Of a stretch of DNA of 64,000 nt, positions 10,284-19,002 are shown piece by piece. Each line of letters opens with the position of its first letter. The stretch's first letter is position 1. Under the pieces are notes generated by a model that did no database searches, was not told the origin of the DNA, and worked only from the letters and a program-made list of their open reading frames with translations. Position numbers and translations under genes: made by a program. Origin of the DNA: an uncultured Kiritimatiellota bacterium (lineage in GTDB: Bacteria; Verrucomicrobiota; Kiritimatiellia; RFP12; DVOR01); the NCBI GenBank assembly GCA_944389545.1, contig CALXMT010000002.1, positions 1 to 64,000 of the forward strand, read 5' to 3'.

Positions 10284-11293
10284 GCGGGTGTGGACGCCGC
10301 GTGGGCGGCGAGGATTTTGCGCGCGGCGGTGGTGAGGGGCAGGGCCGCGGGGTCGTCGGCCCAGCAGAAGCCCTCGGGCAGGGCGGGGCTGTCAGGCAAG
10401 GGCTTGGCGGCGCGGATCTCGAGGGTCAGGCGGAAGTGGGTGAAGGTCTGGCGGTAGAGGCCCAGACGGCGGGTCCGCTTGGGTTTGGGGAAGGGGAGCG
10501 CATCGGGGTCGGGGAGTTCCCAGAAGCCGGCGAGGAGGCGGTCGCCCGGGTGCTTGGCGAGGAGCAGACGGCCCCGGGCATCGCGGAGGAGGAGGGCGGC
10601 GCCGGTGCGTTCGGGCAGAGCCTTGGCAGGGGGCGGCGCGGGGAAGTCGGCCTGGCGGCCCTGTTCGGCGGCTTGGCAGGTGGGGCGCAGGGGGCAATCC
10701 TCGCAACGGGGATTGCGCGGGGTGCAGACCTGTGCGCCGAGGTCCATCATGGCTTGGTTGAAGGCGGCGGGGGCGCCGCTCGCGGCGATGTGCGGGGTGA
10801 GCCAGTCGGCGAGGGCGCGGCGGGGGGCTGGCTTATGGAAGTCGCCATCGAGGAGGTTGCGGCGGGCGAAGACGCGGGCCACGTTACCGTCGACCACGGG
10901 CACGGGGAGGCCGAAGCAGATGCTGGCGATGGCGGCGGCGGTGTAGTCGCCCACGCCGGGGAGGGCGCGGAGGCCTTCGACGGTGCGAGGGAGGGTGCCG
11001 CCGTGTTCGGCCATGAGGAGTTGCGCGGCCTTGCGAAGGTTGCGGACGCGGGTGTAGTAACCCAGCCCCTCCCAAGCCTTGAGGAGCGGCTCATCCTCGG
11101 CGGCGGCGAGGGCGGGGATGTCCGGGAAGGCGGCGAGGAAGCGGGTGAAGTAGGGGCGGACCGTCTCGACCTGCGTCTGCTGGAGCATGATTTCGCTGAC
11201 CCAGACGGCGTAGGGGTCGGGATGGCCGCGCCACGGCATGGGACGCTCGCGCGAGCGGTACCACGCGAGAAGGTCGGAAACCCAGGGTTCCAT
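10277..11293 (-). CDS. mutY: A/G-specific adenine glycosylase
   Basis: A 338-aa base-excision repair enzyme that removes adenine mispaired with 8-oxoguanine. Visible are the catalytic glutamate E34 in WVSEIMLQQTQV, the helix-hairpin-helix LPGVGDYTAAAI (111-122) with catalytic aspartate D135 (VVDGNVARV), and the 4Fe-4S loop C190-X6-C197-X2-C200-X5-C206. A C-terminal NUDIX-like domain, which recognises 8-oxoG, follows from about residue 225. The length is typical. The start lies 2 bases after the nitroreductase stop, making this the last gene of the minus-strand run from queF. Confidence 0.95.
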   Translation of the reverse strand: MEPWVSDLLAWYRSRERPMPWRGHPDPYAVWVSEIMLQQTQVETVRPYFTRFLAAFPDIPALAAAEDEPLLKAWEGLGYYTRVRNLRKAAQLLMAEHGGTLPRTVEGLRALPGVGDYTAAAIASICFGLPVPVVDGNVARVFARRNLLDGDFHKPAPRRALADWLTPHIAASGAPAAFNQAMMDLGAQVCTPRNPRCEDCPLRPTCQAAEQGRQADFPAPPPAKALPERTGAALLLRDARGRLLLAKHPGDRLLAGFWELPDPDALPFPKPKRTRRLGLYRQTFTHFRLTLEIRAAKPLPDSPALPEGFCWADDPAALPLTTAARKILAAHAASTPAH

Positions 11294-11295
11294 CG

Positions 11296-11802
11296 TCAGA
11301 GGTAACGCACCTTGTCCGCGTCGAAGCGGGTGCGCGGCTCGGGACGTTCGGCGGGGTAACCCGCGGCGACGGCGGAGACGGGGATGAGCGTGGGCGGCAG
11401 GCCGAAACGGGAGGAGACGGCCGCGATGCGCTCGGCGTTGGGGTGGATGCCCAGCCAGACCGCACCGAGGCCCTGGGCGTGGAGGCCCAGGAGCAGGTTC
11501 TCGATGGAGGCGGAGACGTCTTGCAGGAGGTAAGAGAGCTGGCCGCGGTTGGCCGCCGTCAGGTCGCCGCAGGCGATGAAGCCGAGTGGGGCGTGGCGGA
11601 GCATCTGGCCGTAGGGCAGGCAGTCGGCCAGGGCGTCAAGGTCGGCGCGCTTGGTGAGGACGAGCCAGCGCCAGGGGTCGCAGTGCATGGCGCTGGGGGC
11701 GGCCATGGCGGCCTGGAGGGCGGCGTCCACGACGGTGCGGGGCACGGGGGCGTCGGCGTACTTACGGACGCTGCGACGGGCAAGGAGGTCTTGGAGGGTC
11801 AT
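11296..11802 (-). CDS. Nitroreductase family flavoprotein
   Basis: A 168-aa FMN-dependent oxidoreductase fold. The N-terminus LLARRSVRKYADAPV is the classic FMN-phosphate-binding motif, followed by AAPSAMHCDPWRWLVL and the central GLHAQGLGAVWLG segment. Members reduce nitroaromatics, quinones or flavins; the natural substrate cannot be read from the sequence. AAGGAG precedes the ATG at 11802. It lies 10 bases after pheS and 2 bases before mutY, so it is co-transcribed. Confidence 0.88.
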   Translation of the reverse strand: MTLQDLLARRSVRKYADAPVPRTVVDAALQAAMAAPSAMHCDPWRWLVLTKRADLDALADCLPYGQMLRHAPLGFIACGDLTAANRGQLSYLLQDVSASIENLLLGLHAQGLGAVWLGIHPNAERIAAVSSRFGLPPTLIPVSAVAAGYPAERPEPRTRFDADKVRYL

Positions 11803-11812
11803 GGCGGCTCCT

Positions 11813-12829
11813 TCAGCGCATCTGAGAGAGGAAACGGACGTCGTTCTCGTAGAGGTAGCGGATGTCGGGGATGCCGTACTTGATCATGGCGATGCGCTCG
11901 ATACCCATGCCGAAGGCGTAGCCGTAGACCTGGTCGGGGTCGTAGCCCACGTGCTCGTAAACGCGGGGGTCGACCATGCCGGCGCCGGCGATTTCAATCC
12001 AGCCGGAATTCTTGCAGACGCGGCAGCCCTTGCCTTTGCAGACGTGGCAGGTGAAGTCGACCTCCACGCTGGGCTCGGTGAAGGGGAAGAAGTGCGGACG
12101 GAAGCGGACGCCGACGCCGGCCCCCATCATCTCGCGGGCGAAGTAGGCCAGGATGCTCTTGAGGTCGGCCAGCGAGACGGGCTTGGTATCGACGTAGAGG
12201 CCCTCGATCTGGTGGAAGTTGGCCGAGTGGGTGGCGTCCATGGTGTCGCGGCGGTAGCAACGGCCGGGGCAGACGATGCGGACGGGGGGCGGGTTGGCCA
12301 GCATGGTGCGGGTCTGGACGGAGCTGGTCTGGGTGCGCAGGAGCAACTCGGGATCAAACCAGAAGGTGTCGCTGGGGTCCATCGAGGGATGGTGCGGGGC
12401 GGTGTTGAGCGCCGTGAAGTTGTTGAACTTCGTCTCGATGTCCGGGCCGTCGGCGACGGTGAAGCCCAAGCGGTGGAAGATGTCCGAGGCCTCTTCGATG
12501 ACCCTGCTGACGGGGTGGATGACACCCTCGGCGCGCCAGCGGCCCGGGAGCGTGACGTCAAAGGCGGCGGTGGGCTCGGCGGCGGCCTGCGCGGCGGTCG
12601 TCTTCTCGGCGAGGGCCTGCTCGAAGGCGGCGCGCCAGGCGCCGAGCTCCTTGCCGAAGGCGGGGCGGTCGGCCGGCGGCACGTCCTTCATTTGCTTGAC
12701 AAGGCCGGGGATGAGGCCGTTGCGGCCGAGATATTTCACGCGCAGGGCGTCGAGCGCGGCGGTTTCGGTGGCGGCGGCGACGGCCGCGAGGGAGGCCGCG
12801 TGTTCCTGTTGCAATTCCTGAAGGGTCAT
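11813..12829 (-). CDS. pheS: Phenylalanyl-tRNA synthetase alpha subunit
   Basis: A 338-aa class II synthetase catalytic subunit. It has an N-terminal coiled-coil region (1-90), motif 2 around RCYRRDTMDATHSANFHQIEG, the GVRFRPHFFPFTEPSVEVD block, and motif 3 GIERIAMIKYGIPDIR near the end. A CHVCKGKGCRVC cluster precedes the WIEIAGAGMVDP motif. The beta subunit gene pheT is not in the window, which is unusual since pheS and pheT are normally adjacent. The gene has its own -10 in the 48-bp gap after the preceding lipoprotein gene. Confidence 0.96.
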   Translation of the reverse strand: MTLQELQQEHAASLAAVAAATETAALDALRVKYLGRNGLIPGLVKQMKDVPPADRPAFGKELGAWRAAFEQALAEKTTAAQAAAEPTAAFDVTLPGRWRAEGVIHPVSRVIEEASDIFHRLGFTVADGPDIETKFNNFTALNTAPHHPSMDPSDTFWFDPELLLRTQTSSVQTRTMLANPPPVRIVCPGRCYRRDTMDATHSANFHQIEGLYVDTKPVSLADLKSILAYFAREMMGAGVGVRFRPHFFPFTEPSVEVDFTCHVCKGKGCRVCKNSGWIEIAGAGMVDPRVYEHVGYDPDQVYGYAFGMGIERIAMIKYGIPDIRYLYENDVRFLSQMR

Positions 12830-12859
12830 GATGGCGTGTTCCTTGAAAAAGTCTGCGAT

Positions 12860-12868
12860 ATTCTATCA
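12860..12868 (-). promoter_or_regulatory. Internal promoter -10 before pheS
   Basis: The minus strand reads TGATAGAAT, an extended -10 (TGA + TAGAAT), about 30 bases before the pheS ATG and within the 48-bp gap after the upstream gene. Confidence 0.45.
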
Positions 12869-12877
12869 CATCCGCGC

Positions 12878-14590
12878 TCAACGGCGGCGCACCCGGTAGT
12901 GCTTTTCCATGCCGTAGGGGAAATTGTGGGGGAGATAGTTGCGTACGCGTTCGTTGACGAGGGAGAAATCTTTGGCGTAGTGCAGGAGCACCCAGGGGCA
13001 ATCTTCCAGCACGATGTCCTGCACGCCTTCCCAACAACGCGAGACAACGGCGGGGTCGTGCGAGGAGACGGCGAGGTCGTAGAGGCGGTCGACCTCGGCA
13101 TTGACGTAGTTGGAGCGGTTGGGGCCGGGGGACTGGTTGCGCGAGATGAAGAGTTGCATGAAGGTCTCGAGGTCGGGGTAGTCGCCGACCCATCCCATGA
13201 GGAAGAGCTGGGCCTTGCGCAGGCGGATCTTCTCCAGCAGGGCTTGCCAGGTGTTGACGGAGAGCTCGAGCTTGATGCCGATGCGGGCGTAGAAGGAGGC
13301 CAGGAGTTCCATCGACTCGGTGGTGTCCTGCGTGGCGTTGCCGACCTCCACGGTGAGGGTGAGGGGCTTGCCCGTCTTGGGGTCGATGCCGCCGGGATAA
13401 CCGGCCTCGGCGAGGAGGCGGCGGGCCTTCTCCAGGTCGTAGGCGTAGGGGAAGGGCGCCTGGCGGGCATCGGGCAGGTGGCGCGGGGCGACGGTGTTCA
13501 GCGCCTCGACGCGGCCGCGGTAGTAGCGCTCCCACGCTTCGGTGTCAAAGGCCGCGTTGAGGGCTTGTCGGAGCTTTCGGTTGCCGCCCAGCACGGGGTC
13601 GTCCATGTTGACGCCGAGGTAGTAGACCTTCAGGGTGGGGGAGGTGAAGAGGCGGATGCCGCGCGCCTGAAGCTCCGGCGAGAGCCCCATGTCGGGGTCG
13701 ATGGCGATGTCCATGTTGTTGCGGTCGATCTGCTCCAGGAAGTCCAACTGACCCGTGAGCAACATCAGCCATTGCGTTGAGGCGTCCTTCACGATGAGAT
13801 AACGGATCGTCTCGAAGGGCACTTCGTCGGCGTTGAAGTCCACGCCTTGCCAACCGTACCACTCCGGGTTGCGGTCGAAGACCATCTCGTAGTTGCGGCG
13901 CCACTCGCGCAGTTTGTAGGGGCCGGCGCCCACGGGGTGGTCGGTGAGGCCGCGCTGGCCATAGTACGCCACGGCTTCGGGCGGCACGGGCGCCATGTAG
14001 CACATCGTCAGGAACCAGAGAAACTGATTGCTGGGGGTCTTGAGTTCCACGCGCAGGGTGCGGTCGTCCAACGCCCGCATACCCTCCACCTCGATGGTGT
14101 AATCGGTGGAGTCCGTGCCGGAGGAGGCCTCGGCGAACGCGGTCATGCCCTTGATGTTCTTGACGAGCCACTCGCCGGAGCCGCCCACGTTGCGGTCGGC
14201 CAGGCGCTTCCAGCCGTAGACGAAGTCCTGCGCCTTGACTTGGCGCCGCGCCCCGCCGAAGCAGGGGTCGTCCACGTAGTAGGCTTCGCGCAGGTGGAAG
14301 GTGTAGACCAGACCGTCCTCGCTGACCTCCCAGCGCTCTGCGGCGCCGTCTTTCAATTTGTAGGGACGCGCCGTGTAGTCATACTCCACGAGCGGCTGGA
14401 AGATGAGCGACATCGCGCTGTTCACGCTCGTGTCCGAGCCGTGCGCGGGGTCGAGGGTGTTGATGGAGGGCTGCGCCCGGCGGAAGGTCAGGTCGACCTC
14501 GCCGCCGTCCGTCGCATCGCCGCCGCACCCGGCGCCAAGAAACGCCAGGGCCGCCGCGCACGCCGCGCCCAACCACCGCCGCCGGGTCAT
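12878..14590 (-). CDS. Peptide/oligopeptide ABC transporter substrate-binding lipoprotein (family 5)
   Basis: A 570-aa extracytoplasmic solute-binding protein of the OppA/DppA type (SBP_bac_5). The N-terminus MTRRRWLG is followed by a hydrophobic stretch and a lipobox, LGAGC, at about residue 20. The family pattern LDPAHGSDTSVNSAMSLIFQ, then GLVYTFHLREAYYV and the GAGPYKLREW motif, is clear. The start ATG 14590 overlaps the queC stop (ATGA); a longer frame upstream is only the queC shadow. No permease or ATPase genes are adjacent, so it would serve an unlinked transporter. Co-transcription with queF and queC is unexplained. Confidence 0.88.
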   Translation of the reverse strand: MTRRRWLGAACAAALAFLGAGCGGDATDGGEVDLTFRRAQPSINTLDPAHGSDTSVNSAMSLIFQPLVEYDYTARPYKLKDGAAERWEVSEDGLVYTFHLREAYYVDDPCFGGARRQVKAQDFVYGWKRLADRNVGGSGEWLVKNIKGMTAFAEASSGTDSTDYTIEVEGMRALDDRTLRVELKTPSNQFLWFLTMCYMAPVPPEAVAYYGQRGLTDHPVGAGPYKLREWRRNYEMVFDRNPEWYGWQGVDFNADEVPFETIRYLIVKDASTQWLMLLTGQLDFLEQIDRNNMDIAIDPDMGLSPELQARGIRLFTSPTLKVYYLGVNMDDPVLGGNRKLRQALNAAFDTEAWERYYRGRVEALNTVAPRHLPDARQAPFPYAYDLEKARRLLAEAGYPGGIDPKTGKPLTLTVEVGNATQDTTESMELLASFYARIGIKLELSVNTWQALLEKIRLRKAQLFLMGWVGDYPDLETFMQLFISRNQSPGPNRSNYVNAEVDRLYDLAVSSHDPAVVSRCWEGVQDIVLEDCPWVLLHYAKDFSLVNERVRNYLPHNFPYGMEKHYRVRRR

Positions 14591-15249
14591 TGCGCGTCCT
14601 TGGTGCGGAGATAGGCCTCGAGCCCCGCCGCGCGGAGTTTGCAGGCCGGGCACTTGCCGCAGCCGTCGCCGGGGATGCCTTCGTAGCACGTCAGCGTCCG
14701 CGTCCGCACGAAGTCGAGCCGCCCGAGCTTGTCGGCCAGCGCCCACTCCTGCTCTTTGGTGAGGTGTTGGAGCGGGGCGAGGATACGGAAGGGCCAATCC
14801 ATCGCCAAGCGGAGGGTCTGCTCCATGGACTTGACGAAGGCCTCGCGGCAGTCCGGGTAGCCGCTGTAGTCGGCCTCGGAGACGCCGATGGTGAGGTCAT
14901 GGATGCCCAGGCCTTTGGCGTAGATGGCGGCGGTGAGAAGGAAGAGGGCGTTGCGCCCGTCCACGAAGGTGTTGGGGCAGGTCGCGCCCGCCTCTTTGCC
15001 GATGGGCGTGGTCGTGTCCATCAACGCGTTGTGCGTGATGTCCTTGTACCAGTCGACCGTGATGGTCTTGTGCGAGGCCACGCCCAGTTCCTTGGCGAGA
15101 CCTTCGGCGAGCTCCACTTCCAGCTTGTGGCGTTGGCCGTAAGCGAAGGTGACGGTGTGGACGTTGGCCGCGCCGCGTTCGGCGATGGCCTGAAGCAGGC
15201 AGGTGGTACTGTCCTGCCCGCCGGAGAAAACAACGAGGGTCGGTTCCAT
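14587..15249 (-). CDS. queC: 7-cyano-7-deazaguanine synthase
   Basis: A 220-aa enzyme that converts 7-carboxy-7-deazaguanine, ATP and ammonia to preQ0 in queuosine biosynthesis. The PP-loop SGGQDS is at residues 9-14, and a zinc site is formed by CYEGIPGDGCGKCPAC near the C-terminus. VDGRNALFLLTAA and VSEADYSGYPDCR are family blocks. The length is typical. ATGA overlaps link it to queF upstream and to the lipoprotein gene downstream. queD and queE are not present here. Confidence 0.96.
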   Translation of the reverse strand: MEPTLVVFSGGQDSTTCLLQAIAERGAANVHTVTFAYGQRHKLEVELAEGLAKELGVASHKTITVDWYKDITHNALMDTTTPIGKEAGATCPNTFVDGRNALFLLTAAIYAKGLGIHDLTIGVSEADYSGYPDCREAFVKSMEQTLRLAMDWPFRILAPLQHLTKEQEWALADKLGRLDFVRTRTLTCYEGIPGDGCGKCPACKLRAAGLEAYLRTKDAQ

Positions 15250-16310
15250 CAGCGGTTGTCCACGCGCTCGGGGTTCAGGTCATGCATCAGGAGGCGCTGG
15301 CGCGCGAACTCCTCCCAGCGGGTCGTGGGCTTGCCGTAATTCGCGTAGGGGTCGATGGAGAGTCCGCCGCGCGGCAGGAACTTGCCCCAGACCTCGATGT
15401 AGCGGGGGGCGAGCAACTTCACCAGGTCCTTCAAGATGGTGTTCACGCAGTCTTCATGGAAGGCGCCGTGGTTGCGGAAGCTGAAGAGGTAAAGCTTTAG
15501 GCTCTTGCTCTCCACCATCTTGCGGTCGGGGATGTAGCTGATGTAGATTGTGGCGAAGTCGGGCTGGCCCGTGATGGGGCAGAGGGAGGTGAACTCCGGG
15601 CAGTTGAACTTCACGAAGAAGTCGTTCTCCAGGTGGCGATTGTCGAAGGCCTCCAGGAGCGCCGGGGTGTATTGGTCCGTGTAGACGGTGGTCTTTGCTC
15701 CGAGCAGGGTCAGGCCGCGCGTGGGCGGGCCCATCTCGGGCTGGGGCGGACGGGGCGCGTCGCGCCGGTCCTCGCGGCGGTCGTCCCGACGGTCCTCGCG
15801 ACGATTGTCGCGGAAATCACGGCGGTCGTTGCGGTCGCGACGGTCGCGGTTGCGGCGATTGTCCCAACGGTCGTCGCGGCGAGGTTGCTCTTGGCCACGC
15901 GGAGGCTCTTGGCGCGGTTGCACGTTTTCGGGCGGGGGCACCTCCTCAGGCAGGACCGGCACCTCCGGTTGCGGCTCTTCGCGGGGAAGTTCCGCCTCGA
16001 CCTGCGGCGGGGGCAACATCTCGGTGGGCTCCATCGGCGCGGGCGGTTCCGGGACCGGCTCAACGGACGGAGGCTCGGTATACACGAGCTTCGGTTGCGG
16101 CGCCGGCATCGACTCCTGCGCAATCGGCGCGGGTTGAGCCTCAACGGGCGCGGACGCCATCTCAATGGGCTGAGCCGCGGGCTGGGCCTCGGGCGGGGTG
16201 GGGGAAGGGGGGAGTTGCGGTTCGGGCGGGGTGGGCTTGCGCGCTTGGCCTCTGCGCGGCATTTTGTTGCGCGGTTTTGCGACCTTTCGTCCGGGTGGTT
16301 GTGCGTTCAT
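15249..16310 (-). CDS. queF: NADPH-dependent preQ0 reductase QueF with a long disordered N-terminal extension
   Basis: A 353-aa protein. Residues 197-353 are a normal short-type QueF (preQ0 to preQ1). The nucleophile is C244 in the [10 protein letters not shown] motif, the NADPH/substrate motif ESKS is at 267-270, and FHED follows at about 284-287. Residues 1-196 are unusual: about 130 residues rich in Pro/Glu/Ala, then about 45 residues made almost only of Arg, Asp and Asn (repeats such as [11 protein letters not shown]). The ATG at 16310 is preceded by GAGGAAC, and the frame is continuous, so the extension seems real. An RD-rich tail of this kind could bind RNA or drive condensation, but that is inference. 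Confidence 0.93.
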   Translation of the reverse strand: MNAQPPGRKVAKPRNKMPRRGQARKPTPPEPQLPPSPTPPEAQPAAQPIEMASAPVEAQPAPIAQESMPAPQPKLVYTEPPSVEPVPEPPAPMEPTEMLPPPQVEAELPREEPQPEVPVLPEEVPPPENVQPRQEPPRGQEQPRRDDRWDNRRNRDRRDRNDRRDFRDNRREDRRDDRREDRRDAPRPPQPEMGPPTRGLTLLGAKTTVYTDQYTPALLEAFDNRHLENDFFVKFNCPEFTSLCPITGQPDFATIYISYIPDRKMVESKSLKLYLFSFRNHGAFHEDCVNTILKDLVKLLAPRYIEVWGKFLPRGGLSIDPYANYGKPTTRWEEFARQRLLMHDLNPERVDNR

Positions 16311-16356
16311 CTAAAGCGGGTTCCTCAAAGTGTTCACTTAGATCTTAAATACCGCC

Positions 16357-16365
16357 ATTTTACCA
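16357..16365 (-). promoter_or_regulatory. Promoter -10 of the queF-queC operon
   Basis: The minus strand reads TGGTAAAAT, an extended -10 giving a leader of about 40 bases. I looked for a preQ1-I riboswitch in this leader and did not recognise one. Confidence 0.5.
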
Positions 16366-16405
16366 AAAAGCGGCCTTTCCGTTTGCGTTCCCACAGGCTT
16401 CGGTC

Positions 16406-16775
16406 GTGTCCGGGGAAAACAGGAACCGCAAAGACGCAATGGAGTCGCGAAACGCCCGGGCTCCATCGGTCGCTCTGCGGCTTCGCCGCTGACCGCGCCC
16501 GCCGCCCTCCGTTTCGCGCCTTGCCAATTAGGAGGGATGCAGGAGGTGGGGCGAAACCCCTCCGTAAAAAACCATGCAGGCACAAAGCGTCAAACTTTTC
16601 ATACAGTCTTCCAAACCTTCAAGCTTCTAAACTTCCCATTCTTCCTTTTGAGCGCCCCTTCAGGGGCGCAATAGCGTGGAAATCCCAAGGGCGGCGCGAC
16701 CAACGGGAGCGATGGAGCCCGCAGGGTTTCCACGCAAGATCGTCTTCGCGGAAAAACGCTCCTCGCACAGCGGTG
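16406..16775. repeat. Composite intergenic element (modules B and C)
   Basis: The left end GTGTCCGGGGAAAACAGG is a degenerate terminal repeat. Module B follows (GGGCTCCATCGGTCGCTCTG, then GCGGCTTCGCCGC, to GTTTCGCGCCTT at about 16524). Module C runs from about 16648 to 16757, with GCGTGGAAATCCC pairing with GGGTTTCCACGC, and ends GTCTTCGCGGAAAAA. The right terminal repeat is decayed. It fills most of the gap between queF and the glycosyltransferase; the rest of the gap holds no gene. Confidence 0.7.
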
Positions 16776-16778
16776 ATG

Positions 16779-18869
16779 TTAACCGTCGGCGAGGGCGCGG
16801 GCGATGGAGGGCCAGGCAAAGCGGTCGCGGGCGGCGTCAAAGAGGGGGGCGAAACGGGCTTCGCGGTCTGCGGGGGACATCGCGGCGAAACGGCGCAGGG
16901 CATCGGCGATGGCTTCGGCGGAGACGTCGACCCAGAAGTCGCCGAGTTCGGGCCAGGGCGCACCCTTCGTACTGATGACGGGCGTGCGGCACCAGAGGGC
17001 CTCGGCCACAACGATGCCGAAGTTTTCGCTGCGCGAGGGGAGCACCAGGCAGGCGGCGGACTTGAGGGCACGCGCCTTGTCCACACCGTAAAGGGGTCCG
17101 ATGACTTCGATGTTTGAGCCGCTCGGCGGATCCGCGCCATCCGCCGGACCGGCGATGAGGAGGCGCCAGTCCGGACCCAGGTCGGCAAGCCGCCACGCTT
17201 CGGCCAGCAGGTCGAGTCCTTTGAGTGGATGGAGGCGACCCAGATAGAGGAAGGTCTGCGAGCGGGGCTGTTCGGGGATGGAATCGAGCAAGGCGCCGTC
17301 CACGCCGTTGGGGATGACGCGGATGGGCGGACAGTCGGGCCCCAATGCATCGCGCATCCACCTGGCCTCGGTCTCGGCGGTGGCGTGGAGCCAGGCGGCG
17401 CTCCGCAAGGCGCGGCGGTCGAAGCAGTGCCAGGCAAGGGCCTTGCGCAGACGGCCATAGGTGCGGCGCACGGGGTCCAAGCATCCTTGCGGCGCGGTGG
17501 CGTAGGGCACGGCATAGAATCGGGCGAGGAGCGCCGCCCACCAGACAGGAAAGGTCCAGAGCGAATAAATCCGCACGGTTGAGGCCAAGCGTATCAAATG
17601 CGGCAGAGCGCGGAACAACGCCCAAGAGAAATAGAGGCAGTGGGGCCGGGAACGCGGGAAGACCCACACCGTCGCACCTGCACGGCGGCAGTCGCGCACC
17701 AACGGATGTTCCGCTTGGCCGCCGAGAAAGGCCAACGTCACGCGGAAGCCGGACTGGGCCTGAGCCAAGACCGTGGCGGCAACGAGCTCGGAAAGGCCTC
17801 CGCCATCGGCCCAGCACCCCGCGACGACATGGAGGATTCTGCGCGGCGGATCATAGGGCACGGGGTGGGCCAGATGGTCGAGGAACTTACGGGCGCAGAT
17901 GGCGGGGGCGGTCGCGGTCAAGGGGACGGGGTCGGACCGGAGGCCGGGGGCATCGACCATTGCTTGGGCGAGGTCTGCGACATCCTCGGGCGGGACGATG
18001 AAGCCGTTGCGGCCGGGGCGGATGAGCGGCTCGGCGGCACCGCAGGTCTGCGTGGCGATGAGGGTGAGACCGGCGCGGGCATATTCGGCGATGGCCATGC
18101 CCCAACCGTCGAAACGGCTCGGCAGGATGCCGCAGTCGCAGTCAGCCAGTGCCTCAGGGATGCGTTCGGGCGGGCAGACGCCGAAGCGTTCCACACGCGG
18201 CAGGCCCTCGAAGGCCGCTTCCAACGGCCCCGCGCCGATGACGCGCAAGGTGGCGTCCGGCAGGTGTGGGGCGGCTTCGGCCCAGGCCTGCGCCAGAATA
18301 TCGACGGCCTTGCGGTGGGAGAAGGCACCCGCAAAGACGAAACGAAAGCCCGTGTGCGGTCGCGGCGTGGCAGGCGTCAACGCGCCGGGGGTGACGTAGG
18401 CCAATTCGGCGACCTTGTCGCGCCGCACGCCCCAGCCGCGCACCAAATCGTCCACTGCGCCGGGGCCCAGTCCGAAGGCCGCGACGGCGGAACGATTGAC
18501 GTGCCGCGCGAAGAGGCGACGCAAGGGCCAGGAACGTGCGCGGCCTTGGCTCTTCTCCGCGATGAGGCACCACGGCACGTTGTGCGCCTCGCAGAAGCGC
18601 ACGTTTTCCCAGTAGACCTTTTCGGCGTAGCCGGTGAGAATAATCAAGCGCTCGGCATAGTCCGGGATGGCGGCGAGCGCCTCGCGCAAGGTGGCAATGC
18701 GTCGTTCCTGCGGGGGCAACGTCTCCGGCTCCTGCCACCCCAGTGCCGCGCGGTAGGCATCGTAATGGCCGAAGTAACAGACCTCCACATCGCATCCTGC
18801 CGCGCGGAGCGCGTCAATCCACGCCCGCTGATGGAGATTCGGAAAGATTGTCCAGTAGACCAGCTTCAC
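16779..18869 (-). CDS. Fusion of two GT4-type glycosyltransferase domains
   Basis: A 696-aa protein made of two complete GT-B units. The first (about 1-350) has FRFVFAGAFSHRKAVDILAQ, a nucleotide-binding RVIGAGP block, and PSRFDGWGMAIAEYARAG. The second (about 365-696) has TFLYLGRLHPLKGLDLLAEA, LLIAGPADG and PSRSENFGIVVAEALWC. Both have the ExF/GxxxxEA signature of family GT4, with SRFDGWGMAIAE and SRSENFGIVVAE. It probably transfers two successive sugars in glycan or lipopolysaccharide assembly. The start is taken as GTG 18869, placed just after the tRNA-Cys terminator; the frame runs on through the tRNA gene, which cannot be coding. Confidence 0.8.
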   Translation of the reverse strand: MKLVYWTIFPNLHQRAWIDALRAAGCDVEVCYFGHYDAYRAALGWQEPETLPPQERRIATLREALAAIPDYAERLIILTGYAEKVYWENVRFCEAHNVPWCLIAEKSQGRARSWPLRRLFARHVNRSAVAAFGLGPGAVDDLVRGWGVRRDKVAELAYVTPGALTPATPRPHTGFRFVFAGAFSHRKAVDILAQAWAEAAPHLPDATLRVIGAGPLEAAFEGLPRVERFGVCPPERIPEALADCDCGILPSRFDGWGMAIAEYARAGLTLIATQTCGAAEPLIRPGRNGFIVPPEDVADLAQAMVDAPGLRSDPVPLTATAPAICARKFLDHLAHPVPYDPPRRILHVVAGCWADGGGLSELVAATVLAQAQSGFRVTLAFLGGQAEHPLVRDCRRAGATVWVFPRSRPHCLYFSWALFRALPHLIRLASTVRIYSLWTFPVWWAALLARFYAVPYATAPQGCLDPVRRTYGRLRKALAWHCFDRRALRSAAWLHATAETEARWMRDALGPDCPPIRVIPNGVDGALLDSIPEQPRSQTFLYLGRLHPLKGLDLLAEAWRLADLGPDWRLLIAGPADGADPPSGSNIEVIGPLYGVDKARALKSAACLVLPSRSENFGIVVAEALWCRTPVISTKGAPWPELGDFWVDVSAEAIADALRRFAAMSPADREARFAPLFDAARDRFAWPSIARALADG

Positions 18870-18882
18870 GCGTATACAATAA

Positions 18883-18907
18883 CAAAAAAGCGACCCTTGC
18901 GGGTCGC
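18883..18907 (-). terminator. Rho-independent terminator of tRNA-Cys
   Basis: GCGACCC/GGGTCGC (18890-18896 with 18901-18907) and a four-base loop, followed on the minus strand by six Ts. The T-rich tract runs directly into TTATTGTATAC, the likely promoter -10 region of the glycosyltransferase. Confidence 0.85.
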
Positions 18908-18914
18908 GGGAAAA

Positions 18915-18988
18915 TGGAGGCGCGAATCGGAGTCGAACCGGTCTAAAAGGATTTGCAGTCCTCTGCCTAGCCGCTTGGCTATCGCGCC
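18915..18988 (-). tRNA. tRNA-Cys (anticodon GCA)
   Basis: The minus strand gives GGCGCGA paired with TCGCGCC as a seven-base acceptor stem, a D arm with AGCGGCTA, an anticodon arm GAGGA-CTGCAAA-TCCTT with anticodon GCA, a TTCGACT T-loop, and an encoded CCA end (18917-18915). One mismatch is seen in the T stem. It is 74 nt without introns. Confidence 0.93.
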
Positions 18989-19002
18989 GTAAAATCAGGT
19001 AT

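Noticed and set aside
14591-14797. Longer N-terminus of the peptide-binding lipoprotein
   Set aside because: It would remove the signal peptide from the N-terminus and lies over queC in another frame; ATG 14590 gives a proper lipobox.
16311-16356. preQ1 riboswitch before queF
   Set aside because: The leader is about 40 bases and I could not find the H-type pseudoknot pattern (C-rich loop and A-rich tail) of preQ1-I.
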